A stretch of 64,000 nucleotides of DNA, from contig GG745328.1 in the NCBI GenBank assembly GCA_000151295.1, positions 798,503 through 862,502 on the forward strand. Reading direction: 5' to 3'. The position numbers were made by a program, and so were the translations under genes. Each line of letters starts with the position of its first letter. The stretch's first letter is position 1. The notes under the pieces are model-generated. The model was not told the DNA's origin, ran no database searches, and worked only from the letters and a program-made list of their open reading frames with translations. This DNA is from Allomyces macrogynus ATCC 38327 (taxonomy: Eukaryota > Blastocladiomycota > Blastocladiomycetes > Blastocladiales > Blastocladiaceae). Below, in pieces: positions 30,949 through 40,416 of this stretch.

Positions 30949-32090
30949 ATGCTGCGTCGCACCGCCCTCGCCATTTCCACAGTTCCAGCGAGCCGCACCC
31001 GAATTGCATCCATCGCGGCCCCACACGCCCTCCGCAACCGCGACTTCTCCTCGTCAACGTGCGCGCTCCGCCAGTCGGACTCACTGCCCTGGAACACGGG
31101 CATCAAGTTTGTCCCTCAGCAGCAAGGCTGGTGCGCATCGTTTTTTTCCTGGCATCGCAGCGCTGGTAGATGAGCTCCAGCGCAATCGAGACTGACCATC
31201 GCTCAACTCTCCCGACGCCCAGGGTCATTGAGCGGTTCGGCAAGTTCTCGCGCGCGCTCGAGCCCGGTCTCGCCCTGCTCATTCCGGGCATCGAAAAGAT
31301 TGCCTACGTGCACACGCTCAAGGAAGTCGCCGTGGAAATTACGCCGCAGTCGGCCATCACTCGGGACAATGTTGCGCTCGAGCTTGACGGCGTGCTCTAC
31401 TACCGGATTGTCGACCCCGTCAAAGCGAGTTATGGCGTTGAGAAGCCGCATTTTGCCATCGCACAGCTCGCGCAAACGACGATGCGGTCCGAGATTGGCC
31501 AGCTGACGCTCGACCGCACGCTGGCCGAGCGCGCGTCGCTCAATATCAACATTGTCGAGGCCATTGGTGCCGCGTCGTCGGCGTGGGGTATCGAGTGCCT
31601 GCGGTACGAGGTGCGCAACATTCACCTGCCGTCGTCGGTCATCTCGGCAATGCACTCGCAAGTCTCGGCCGAACGGTCCAAGCGCGCGGCGATTCTCGAG
31701 TCGGAGGGTCAGCGGCAGGCGGCCATCAACGTGGCCGAGGGCCAGAAGAAGTCGCAGATTCTCGCGTCCGAGGCCGACATGCAAACGACCATCAACAAGG
31801 CCGAGGGTGACGCGCAGGCGGTGCGGCTGCACGCGAGTGCGACGGCGGCTGGGATCAGCCAAATTGCATCGGCGATTGCTGCGGGCGCTGGGAATGGCCA
31901 GTCGGGGAACGAGGCCGCTTCGTTGCAGATTGCCGAAAAGTGGGTCGAGGCATGGGGTGGGATCGCCAAAAACGCCGGGTCGGTGGTCGTGGTCCCGTCG
32001 AGCATGGGTGACGCTGCCTCCATGGTCACGCAAGGGCTCTCCATGTTCCAGAGCTTGACAAAGAATGGCGCCGCCAACGCGTCCAAGTAG
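30949..32090 (+). CDS. STOML2: Mitochondrial stomatin-like protein 2 (SPFH/prohibitin family)
   Basis: Inner-membrane scaffold that binds cardiolipin and organises respiratory and protease complexes. Exons 30949-31130 and 31223-32090; intron 92 nt; 349 aa. The N-terminus (MLRRTALAISTVPASRTRIA) is an Arg/Ala-rich mitochondrial presequence. The spliced join gives VPQQQGWVIERFGKFSRALE, as in VPQQEAWVVERMGRF of animal STOML2. The SPFH domain follows: LDGVLYYRIVDPVKASYGVE, AQLAQTTMRSEIGQLTLDRT, ECLRYEVRNIHLPSSV. Then comes the helical Ala/Glu region (RAAILESEGQRQAAINVAEG) and the end GDAASMVTQGLSMFQSLTKN. A partial copy of exon 2 lies upstream at 30.0 kb. Confidence 0.95.
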
Positions 32091-32584
32091 GCCTGGTTGG
32101 CTCACTCGACTTGACACAGAAAAAGAGTGCCTGGGCCAGAACGCGCAACATGAAGTTGACCATGATTGTGTGCAGTAGAGGTGTTGCGTCGGTTGTTGTC
32201 ATGAAATTCGATTCCCATTCCCTTTTCGAATGCTCGTGGCCGGCCATGGCACACTGAAAATTGTAATGTCCGGTCCTGGCGGAGAGTGCAGCAAGAGGCC
32301 TTCCTTGCTGATTTCCGGGAGTATTCTCTTCTCGAGAGTCGATTAGCACCAAACGACGTCGTCGAACGAAAGCTGTCGTGTTGATGTGTTGCTGCCGTCC
32401 TTCAAACTGTGATCAAAAAGTGACGCGGTCACGTGCACAGCTCGCCCCACATCGCTTCTCGCATCCCAGTCGTGAGCGACGTTGACGCCGTCGACCATCC
32501 GTGATCCCACACCCAAATCTGTCTCTGCTGGACCACCAACCGACCGCAAGTTTCCGCAACCAACTCAACAGCTCAAGTAACATC
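32091..32584. other. Intergenic
   Basis: SLP2 3' flank and ZMYND10 promoter; no element recognised. Confidence 0.45.
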
Positions 32585-34435
32585 ATGGCCACCAGAGCCG
32601 CCGAAGATATCCAGCAACTGGCGCCAAATATCATCGAGGATCTGGCGTCTGCTCTCGAACAAGTGCCCATCGACACTTACGGCGACGAACAGTACTTGAA
32701 ACCGCTCACCACGACGATATCCAAGAGAACCCGGCGCTGACCCCGTGGTGACGAATAGATGGGTTGACCAGCACGTTGAGCTCGAGCGGCTCAGCATGCA
32801 GGCCACGCTCAACGTACGCATGGGTGTGGCCGAAACTGTGTCGGATGCGCTCCTCTCGTTCGACAAGGTCGGTATCTGGATGTTCATACTCGTGGATCGA
32901 CAGTGTACGCAAGAGAGTTCCGAGCTCACACTCGTCCAAGATCCGCAGGTCCCAACCTTGATCCACCAACTGCTCGTGGCGCGCACCTGGAAGAGGAACG
33001 TTTACCCGCTCGTGCGCAAGGCCATTGCCAAGAATGCGTCGATTCTCGCGCACGCGATGGTGCGCGGCGCCATTTATTGAGCCAGCCTACAAGTGGTGAC
33101 GGATTGCTGACTTACTTGGTCATTTGCCGCAGATTCAGCACGAGGCCACGCTCCTGAACCTGCTTCAAACCGTTCTCTACAAGAAGGAGTCGATCGACAA
33201 GGCTGGCGACGCGCTGGTCGACTTGATTGACATGCTCGTCACGCACCTGGACTACCTCAACTCGGGCGCGCTCGACGCTGTCAAGAACGCAGCACCGCAA
33301 AAGATCCAGTCCCCGACCGACTTGCTCTCCGTTCCCGAACACGAGGTTCGTCTAATTTGACCCGGATCAAGCTCGTCGCCTCGCTCCCCGCTCACCAACG
33401 CTCGCATGACTAGACGCTGGCTGAGCAAAGCGCCAAACTCGAGTACGAGACGGCCTGGACCGCACTTGCAGCGCTCTGCCACTTGACGCACCACCTGGCG
33501 CAGTTCCCGCTCGCAGTCCTCGCGCGGCTCATCAATACGCGCGATATCCTCCCCTCGCTCGTCTATCTGCTCGAGGGCAAGCCGTGGGAACGCAGGCTCG
33601 CGGGTCGGGCCGGTGTTGAGCGGTTCGAGGACGGCCGGTGGGTCGCACGCACGGGTGAGGACGTGCTCTTGGTCGCGAAGCCCGAGGCGCACGCGTGGAT
33701 GGCCGTGGCCAATTTGGTGCTCGACCCGGAAGTGCAGCGGCGGTACGAGATGACCGAGCACCGGCGCGCGACGTTGATCAAGGTGCGCTTCACAGTCTAT
33801 GTGCTTGTTTGCGGAACCTCTGGCCAGCACTCACCTTCCCCCAACCCTTCCTCCAGTTGACGGCGCACTTCGAGCGCAACACAACTCTCCTCACACAACT
33901 CCCGTTCCTCGAACCCGTCTACCGGTACCTCCTGCACGTGCAAATGGCCGAGGTCCCCGCGGGCGTTGCTGCGACACTTGGCGTACTTGTCGAAGCGATG
34001 CCGCATTTTGCACCGGTTACGCGAGATTGGCCGGCACTTGCGACACGGCAGCTTGCGCTCTGGACCCCGAAAGCGAACCGCAAGTTGGCCGACAAGCTCG
34101 CGCGCGCCTACGACTGGACCTGGCTGGAGGAACTCGCGCCGGAACCGCCTAAGTGTGCAACGTGCGGCCAGAGCGCCGAGCACCGGTGTGCCAAGTGTCG
34201 GTCCGAGTGGTACTGCGGCCGCGCGTGCCAGGTCAAGGCGTGGAAGGCGCACAAGCCGGTGTGCGCGCTGCTCGAGGCGAGCGCGGGCCTGGAGAAGGGT
34301 GGAGCGGGTGGAGCGAGTGGAGCGAAATTGAGCAAGTATCTAAAGGTCGCCGAAGTCGACCAGAAGCAGCCGGCTGTGCGGGCGAGGGGGAGCATGATGA
34401 CGGACGGTGCTCGAATTGTCGAGCTGGTCGACTGA
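32585..34435 (+). CDS. ZMYND10: ZMYND10, axonemal dynein assembly factor (MYND zinc finger)
   Basis: Cytoplasmic factor for pre-assembly of ciliary dynein arms. Six exons: 32585-32691, 32759-32867, 32949-33059, 33133-33345, 33414-33782 and 33857-34435. Introns are 67, 81, 73, 68 and 74 nt; 495 aa, against 440 in human. Spliced landmarks are QWVDQHVELERLSMQATLNV, VPTLIHQLLVARTWKRNVYP, AMIQHEATLLNLLQTVLYKK and HETLAEQSAKLEYETAWTAL. The C-terminal MYND finger (about 402-438) reads CATCGQSAEHRCAKCRSEWY, then CGRACQVKAWKAHKPVC, with all zinc ligands present. The order follows animal ZMYND10 throughout. The second intron (32868-32948) is a multiple of three without a stop, so retention would insert 27 residues. 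Confidence 0.93.
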
Positions 34436-34746
34436 AGTGAGAGGTCGAGCCGGATCAAGTTTTGAGAGGAGACCGGGAACTGGCCGAGGAAGGTGGTACT
34501 CGTTGGATGGCAATGTGCATCTTCACAACTACGTTCAATCATTCATTTGGCCTGTCTTGTGCCGGCTGCCGAGCCTCCTCACCAAACAACACAGCCGCAT
34601 ACCAGCACACTCCAAGGCCTTCAATCCATCAAACAGCACGGCACACTCAAGCGCCCGCTCGCCCACCCGCTCACCCACCCACCCGCCCGTCGAGCCGCTG
34701 GTCGTCCTCCCGACCCTCACACAACACGCCCAGCTGGTCAACCAGC
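34436..34746. other. Short convergent intergenic
   Basis: Contains CA/CCC-rich runs (repeated CACCC and CCCG near 34665-34690) and no gene. Confidence 0.4.
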
Positions 34747-35966
34747 TCACATCGGGTGAGGATATCCCGGAGGCATCGCGTACGCGATCGTTGCGCCCTG
34801 CGGCATAACGTGCATGGGCGCGCCCGCGGCCGGCGCGCCGGGGTACGCGACGTATTGAACAGTCGGTGCGCTCGGGAAATACTGGACCGGCGCTGGCGCG
34901 GGCGTGATGTACTGCAACGGCTGATGCGGCGCGAAACCCGGCGCCGCGTGGTACCCCGGCGGTGCCGCACCGCCCATGATCACCGTGGTTGCGCCCCCCG
35001 GGAAGACGCCGCCGGGCGTGGGAGCGGCGACAACGGGTGCCGTTGCGACAGCAGGCGCAGAAACGACAGCCGGTGCGGGTGCGGGGGCCGGGCTGGCGGT
35101 GGATGCTGTCGCGTCGACTTGCTGCCCGGCAGCGGCTCCGCGCTTGCCCTTTTTGTTCCACTGCTTCTTGGTCGTTGGTGGCGGCGCCGACCCGTCGGTG
35201 CCCGCCGACTGTGTGCGGCGTCGTGCATTGGGTGCAGCGTCGCCGTCGTCGTCGTTCTGGTGGTTGGCTGCGCCTTTGCCCTTGCCCTTGGGCCTGGGCT
35301 TGCCGTTCTTTTTGTTCTGCTGGCTCGGTCTACGAAGAATGCCAAGGTCAAGGTCAAACTTCGGAAGCGCAGGACAAACCTCGGCATGACCACGGCGTAC
35401 AGCCTGTCGTTGACGATCGTGAACTGGATCGGCTGCGGCGGCGCGGGTGGTGCGGGCGGCTGGTCAAAGCCCTTGCGGTAGGCGGCCGACCCCGGGCGTT
35501 CGCGCCATGACTCGCGGTGATCGTTGTAATCGTCCGAGTAGTAGTCGTCGCCGTTGCGACCAAAATTCCTGCCGCCGCCACCACCACCGCGGTGCGACCG
35601 TTCGGGCGGGTAGTCGCGATCGCGGTCGCGCTTTGGGTACGGCGCCGCGCGGTCGCGGTTCGCCTTGTTGTTGGTCGCGGCGGGCGGTGCGTGTGCGCGC
35701 TTCGCGTGCGCCGTGTTGGCATTGGGCGCCTTGGCCTGTTGTTGCGTCTTGGCAGGTGCCGTCTTGGCCGCCTTCTTTATTGCGGCAGCTGCAGCAGCAG
35801 CGGCCGCGGAGCGCTCGGTCGCAATGATGTCGTCTGTTGGCCACACATCACATCAGTGACCGTGGGCGTGGACGAGTGCAAGCCAGCAACGACGCAGAGG
35901 GTACAGACCGAGCGAGAGGCCCAGGCGGGCCTCGGCCTGCGCGGGCGAGTAGTAGGTGTTGGACAT
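34747..35966 (-). CDS. UAP56-binding-motif protein, putative mRNA export adaptor
   Basis: Three exons on the minus strand, 35966-35909, 35833-35380 and 35329-34747; introns 75 and 50 nt; 364 aa. The spliced N-terminus is MSNTYYSPAQAEARLGLSLD, then DIIATERSAAAAAAAAAIKK. LSLDDII matches the UAP56-binding motif of ALYREF, CHTOP and FYTTD1/UIF. The first intron splits it between the two Asp codons. A basic/Gly-rich region follows (DRDRDYPPERSHRGGGGGGR), then PIQFTIVNDRLYAVVMPRPS, which faintly recalls the C-terminal end of UIF. A Lys-rich stretch (KKNGKPRPKGKGKG) and a long Pro/Ala/Gly/Tyr-rich tail end the protein. There is no RRM, unlike Yra1/ALYREF. Function is inferred from the motif alone. 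Confidence 0.65.
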
Positions 35967-36753
35967 GATTGATGGCTGGCGGTTCGGACGGCGTCGACCA
36001 AACGGATGGACCGGGTCTGGCTGGATCTGGAGAGCGACAACAAGGGCGGGCGAAACGGGCGGCTGCCTTGGTCGAATTGCAGCGAGTTACAGACGGATTT
36101 CTTTGGTGCAGCAGCAGTTGGTTGGTGGTGGAGGCGACATCATCGCTTTGACCACTCGAAACTTCGAAAGTGCTCGACGCGATGCAGCATGGTTCACACA
36201 GCCACGTCAAATGCGGCTCAGAACCAACTCCTCGCTTTGATGCTCCTTCGTTCTTTTGGATGGCTGTTGCTCTTTGGTGCTTCGCAATTTCCCTTGACCA
36301 GACGCTCAACAAAACCAGCGCGGCCACGATTACTCCATTAAGAGCGCCACCCATCTGCAAAATGCGGCGATCTCGGCGACGATGATGACGACGCGCGGCA
36401 ATTGTCGATGACAATCCACGCCATTTATGATGTTTTCAAGTTCCGTCATGTCTGAGAAGGGCGGACCGACGGCGGCAGGTGCACTTGTCGCGCCCAACAC
36501 ACTTTGGAGCTGAGCCGATGCCCATATGCTCAACGCTACAGCATGACCGCGCTGCCCATCCACCACGCCGGCCTTTCATGTCCGCTCAATTAAAACGGCA
36601 GGCAGTCTCAATTTTCACTTTCTGCCCGGCGCCCGCTTCTCGCTTAGATTCTCAGTCCACGTTGGATCCGTCGCCGGCGTGCCCTCCCTACCCTCGTCTT
36701 CCACGGACCAGCACGGCGCAACCACGAACCCAGACCTTCTTCCTCGCTTCGAC
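35967..36753. other. Intergenic
   Basis: Contains minus-strand hydrophobic frames (NGVIVAALVLLSVW near 36.3 kb) that I could not build into a gene. It is otherwise the 5' flank of the UBM gene and of cysteine-rich copy G. Confidence 0.35.
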
Positions 36754-36990
36754 CATGGGATGTTGCAAGACCGATCTCGTTATCACGTTCCTCGCCCTGA
36801 TCGCCCTGCCTGCCATTCTCGCAAGCGTTTCACACCGTGCAAGCGCGTCGCCGGGCAAGACGCGGTCAATGCTCATCGGAGCGGCGACAACGGCTCGGCG
36901 CATCATGGTGCAGAAATTGAATCGTCCGATATGAGCGCCTTCAGCGATGCCGCTGCCGCCGCCTCTGATGCTTGCTATCACCTTCTGTCC
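36754..36990 (+). pseudogene. Secreted cysteine-rich family, copy G (exon 1 only, frameshifted)
   Basis: ATG 36754 gives the signal MGCCKTDLVITFLALIALPA and ASVSHRASASP. The expected spacer then continues in the +1 frame: GQDAVNAHRSGDNGSAHHGA, EIESSD. This is close to copy I (GQDAVEVHRSADNGLAYGGA, EIGSFD). The spacer ends SDACYH where copy I has PDMCW and its intron donor, so the Trp codon and donor are lost. I find no exon 2 before the opposite-strand copy H. It is a clear relic of a duplication shared with copy I. Confidence 0.65.
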
Positions 36991-37262
36991 CACTTTGGTC
37001 CAGACTTTTCCCAAACGCTTGATGCTTTTCCCACTTTGAACCTGAAAAGGAGTATTTGTCGCCCTTCAAGCAAGGGCAATCACAGAACAGCGACTGCCGC
37101 TGGCAATCTCTCTGAGTAGCCAACGCTGCATGATCACAATTAATAAATGGATTTCATGCTCTCGTGCTCCATTTTGGCCACGCTGGCCACCACCTCTCAA
37201 CAAGAGCAATACTCGTGCCCGGCCAGGTTCTGCAGAGCACGCAACATCTAGCGACCGCCAAA

Positions 37263-37729
37263 CTAGACCTTGTGGCCGCATCGCCATGGCTTTATCTCAG
37301 GAGCACGGCACTCGGTGCAGTACCGCTTGCCTTCCCACACCTTGCACCGTTTCCTGCACCACACCGATGTGTCCTTTTTCGGGTAGCAGTTTGTGCAGTG
37401 ACGCTGCTTGTCGATCGTGAACCTACGATATGTAGCGCCAGGCCAGCCCGTCGTCATCGTCTGCACGCATGACAACCAGTGCAGCGCGGTCAATTGGATC
37501 TGGCGCAGCAGGAGTCGACGCACCAGCACCCTGGATAATCGGTCGAGTCGAAATCTTCCGACCCATCCATCGTGTCTTCAGCTCCAATCATGATGCCGGC
37601 AGCGCCACGACTGTCAGGCACGGGAGACGCAAGCGCGGTAGTGCACGCCATGATGCTTGCGAGCGCGCCGAGATTGACGAGAGCGGTGAGAACGAGGAGA
37701 ACGAATACGAAGGTGGAAGCGCGCGACAT
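37263..37729 (-). CDS. Small secreted cysteine-rich protein, copy H (intact)
   Basis: Two exons on the minus strand, 37729-37524 and 37422-37263; the 101-nt intron is GTGCGT..TCGTAG; 121 aa. The signal is MSRASTFVFVLLVLTALVNL and the mature start TALASPVPDS. An acidic spacer (EDTMDGSEDFDSTDYPGCW) ends in Cys-Trp, with the phase-2 intron in Trp. Exon 2 reads FTIDKQRHCTNCYPKKDTSV, WCRKRCKVWEGKRYCTEC, ending PWRCGHKV. All eight family cysteines are present. I see no TATA element at the usual distance. Confidence 0.75.
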
Positions 37730-38271
37730 AGGTGATCACGGCAGGCTGGTCCAGGCGGGAGATGCGTGATGGGGGCGCCGTCCGGTCCTTGCAGAAGATG
37801 AGCACAAATGTGTTTCGGAAAAGGGAGTCGGGAGAAGGAGCCGACGCGGCACGCCACCAACGCACACCGAAGTGTGAGTCGGCGCGAGGGATGCCTGCCA
37901 GTGGGTTGTGATGATGTTGGCTGGTTGACACGGATGCGCGAGCGTGCGGTCATGCTCTTCGTGAATCTCGGTTCTGTTTATGGATGCGCGCAGCGTTAAG
38001 ACGATTCCGTGCTTGTGACGACCACTCGTGGAGAGAGATTTGGATGTGTAGGCCAAGAATGCAGTCTCGGCGGACCGAAAGAAGCAACCAAGCGGCGCAG
38101 AGATAACCGACACAATTCATCGAATGATGCACTCAATTATTTCCAATCATTGGCCAACTCAAGAGAGCCAACGCCCATATAGGATCGGAAGGCATGAGCG
38201 ACACCAGATCATGAAGACAAGCGAACCACACAATGTGCAGTACCCGGCCCGACGACACGCGCAACAAACGC
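37730..38271. other. Intergenic between copies H and I
   Basis: No gene recognised; 5' flank of copy H and 3' flank of copy I. Confidence 0.4.
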
Positions 38272-38766
38272 CTAATGGCGCTGGCGCTGGTAGGACGGCA
38301 TGCCCGGGGGGCACTCGCACCGGGCGTGCGGCTTGCGCAGCGGGCATTCAGCACAGTATACACGGTCACGGCGCAGCACGCACTGCTCAGTCCAGCACCA
38401 CTGAGCCCGGTCCAGCAGCTTGGCGGAGCACTCGCCGCAGTGCTGCATGTTGTCGCGCGACCACCTGCACGGCAATGGCCTTGCTGGTCAAGGTCGTGTG
38501 ACACGAATCCCGGATGCCGACGCTCACACTCGTCGCGAAATAAATGGGGAAACGCACCAGCACATGTCGGGCGAGTGAGCATCAAACGATCCAATTTCTG
38601 CACCACCATACGCCAAGCCGTTGTCAGCGCTCCGATGAACCTCGACTGCGTCTTGGCCATTGGGCACCGACGACGCGATCGCACGGCGCACGATGCTTGC
38701 GAGAACGGTCAGTGCGGTGACCAGGACGAGGAACGTGATGGCGAGGACAGTCTTCCAGCGTCCCAT
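38272..38766 (-). CDS. Small secreted cysteine-rich protein, copy I (intact)
   Basis: Two exons on the minus strand, 38766-38558 and 38464-38272; the 93-nt intron is GTGCGT..TGCAG; 133 aa. Signal MGRWKTVLAITFLVLVTALT, then IASSVPNGQDAVEVH. The spacer EIGSFDAHSPDMCW ends in Cys-Trp, with the phase-2 intron in Trp. Exon 2 reads WSRDNMQHCGECSAKLLDRA, QWCWTEQC, YCAECPLRKPHARCEC and a longer tail (PPGMPSYQRQRH). It has one Cys more than the other intact copies. Copy G at 36.8 kb is its decayed sister. Confidence 0.75.
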
Positions 38767-38918
38767 GTTCGAAACAGAAGTTTGGATTCGTTGTTGCTCG
38801 CGCCGTTCTGGTCCAAGCGCGAGGTCGTCAACGTTGTTAACGAAGGTACCCTGGCGATGATGCTCAGACGTGAGCTGATAATTGACGAGAGAGAGAAGGA
38901 CGCCGGGCAGCGCTTGAA

Positions 38919-38925
38919 TATTTAT
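38919..38925 (-). promoter_or_regulatory. TATA-like element
   Basis: Minus-strand ATAAATA in CAATAAATATTC, about 155 bp upstream of the ATG of copy I. Confidence 0.4.
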
Positions 38926-39280
38926 TGATAGGAGCATCCGCTGTCCGTGGCATGCAAGCGCGCGCGACAGCACGGCAGGTGGGCAGCGCGGTCGTGCAGG
39001 GAAAGGCAAGGGCAGCTCATCGCGCCGGCTCGGCTCCAACGCTTGCTCCCGTCGCCGTCGCGTCGGTCACGTCGGTCCTCCTCAGGCTTGACAGGGCGGT
39101 TTTGGACAGCATCAAAAAATGGCGTGGAAAGAAACCAAGAAACCAAGAACCCAAGAACCCAAGAACCGTTGTACTCTTTGCATTTTACAGAAAGAGAGAC
39201 GTCGTTGCGCCCAGCGGCTTCAAAACGTATCTGCGTGAGCACCAACCAACCAAAAAACAAAGACTCTGGGCGCACTGCCC
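38926..39280. other. Intergenic with short A/C-rich repeats
   Basis: Imperfect AAGAACCC / AAGAAACC units occur at about 39128-39170. No gene seen. Confidence 0.4.
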
Positions 39281-39330
39281 ACGACCCTCACGACCCTCAC
39301 GACCCTCACGACCCTCACGACCCTCACGAC
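39281..39330. repeat. 9-bp tandem repeat (ACGACCCTC)n
   Basis: Five perfect head-to-tail ACGACCCTC units (39281-39325) plus a partial one, 34 bp past the stop of the NmrA-like gene, i.e. probably in its 3' UTR. Confidence 0.9.
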
Positions 39331-39363
39331 ACTTGCTCAACAAACCACACGACGACATGCTGC

Positions 39364-40416
39364 TTACTGCTGCTGGTGCTCGCGGCGCGCCTCCTTGAGC
39401 GCGCACGCCTGCACGTGCGAGCGGTGCGGGCGGAACGAGTCGCGGTTGGCCTGGAAGAAGGCCTTGATGTCGGTGGGGTTGCGGCCGAGGATCGTGTGCA
39501 GGTCCTTGGTCACCGTCTCGAGCTTGTTGGCCTTGAGCAAGCACAGGTACCCCAAGAAAATGGCCTGCTCGGTCTGGTCGATTTTTTCGTTCTTGCCGAG
39601 AATCTCGCGCATCTGGTCGAGCGACACCTCCTGGAACTGGATCTGCGCGTCGATCGTCGCATTTAAGATCTCGACGAGCGCCGGACCGGCGTGCGCGTGC
39701 GTGCCCGTCAGCGAGACCGTCTGCTTGTGGTACTTGTCGAACAGGTTGGGCTCGGCGAGCAGCTTGGCCGTCGCGCGGCCAATGTCCTTGACGTCGACGG
39801 GCGCGACCTTGCCCGACTTGGTGGTCAGCGGGAAGAGACCGCGGTTCTGCATGACCGACGAGAGCGCAAAGAACTCTTGCATCAAAAAGCCGAGCCGCAG
39901 CGTCACCCACTTGCCGAGCTTCTCACACTGATGCACGGCCTGCTCAATCTCGTGGAACTGGCGGAAAATGGCCTCCTCGTTGCCACCTTGGCCGCCCGCC
40001 GGGGTCGTGCCGCCACCGCCAATGTACGCGGCGCCCATGGCCGACCACAGCACGAGTTGCTTGCACGCCTGCTCCTGCTCGGCGGCCTTGAGCACGTTGA
40101 TCGAGTACTTGGCCATGTGCTGCACGTCGTGCACGGGTACGAGCACAATGCTGTGCACGCCCGCGAGATGCTGAATCCAGTTGCCCTGCGCGGACGTCGG
40201 GTCGTACTCGATGATCTCGGCGCCCATCGTCTCGAGCTGCTGGACCAGGTCCGAGCCCTGGCGGCGGTCCTTGCGCACGCCGACGAACACCTTGTTGAAA
40301 TGGCCCTGCTTGATGAGCGAGTAGGCCGCGTAGAACCCGACCCACGCGTCGCCCTCGGTCACAAACACCTTGCCGCGCGTCGTCGTCGTCGAGGTGGTCG
40401 AGGTCTGGCTGGACAT
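39364..40416 (-). CDS. NmrA-like NAD(P)-binding Rossmann protein
   Basis: Intronless, 350 aa. Atypical short-chain dehydrogenase/NmrA fold: strand VFVTEGDAWVG at residues 17-27, helix, then KVFVGVRKDR, the GAEIIEYDPT motif typical of NmrA proteins (about 65-74), GVHSIVLVPV, LVLWSAMGA, WVTLRLGFLMQEF and VAPVDVKDIGRATAKLL. The nucleotide-binding loop lacks the canonical GxxGxxG: only Gly 22 and Gly 27 remain, and Glu-Gly-Asp-Ala-Trp replaces the usual GGTG. Cofactor binding may be altered, as in redox-sensor NmrA/HSCARG relatives. The Ser/Thr-rich start (MSSQTSTTSTTTTRG) directly precedes the first strand. Substrate unknown. Confidence 0.8.
   Translation of the reverse strand: MSSQTSTTSTTTTRGKVFVTEGDAWVGFYAAYSLIKQGHFNKVFVGVRKDRRQGSDLVQQLETMGAEIIEYDPTSAQGNWIQHLAGVHSIVLVPVHDVQHMAKYSINVLKAAEQEQACKQLVLWSAMGAAYIGGGGTTPAGGQGGNEEAIFRQFHEIEQAVHQCEKLGKWVTLRLGFLMQEFFALSSVMQNRGLFPLTTKSGKVAPVDVKDIGRATAKLLAEPNLFDKYHKQTVSLTGTHAHAGPALVEILNATIDAQIQFQEVSLDQMREILGKNEKIDQTEQAIFLGYLCLLKANKLETVTKDLHTILGRNPTDIKAFFQANRDSFRPHRSHVQACALKEARREHQQQ

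Noticed and set aside
35848..36414. 188-aa minus-strand frame with one hydrophobic stretch
   Set aside because: Overlaps the first exon and intron of the UBM gene in another frame, has no family features, and could not be spliced into a larger product.
39128..39330. Possible CRISPR-like or satellite array
   Set aside because: Units are 8-9 bp, contiguous and without spacers: a simple minisatellite in a eukaryotic 3' flank.
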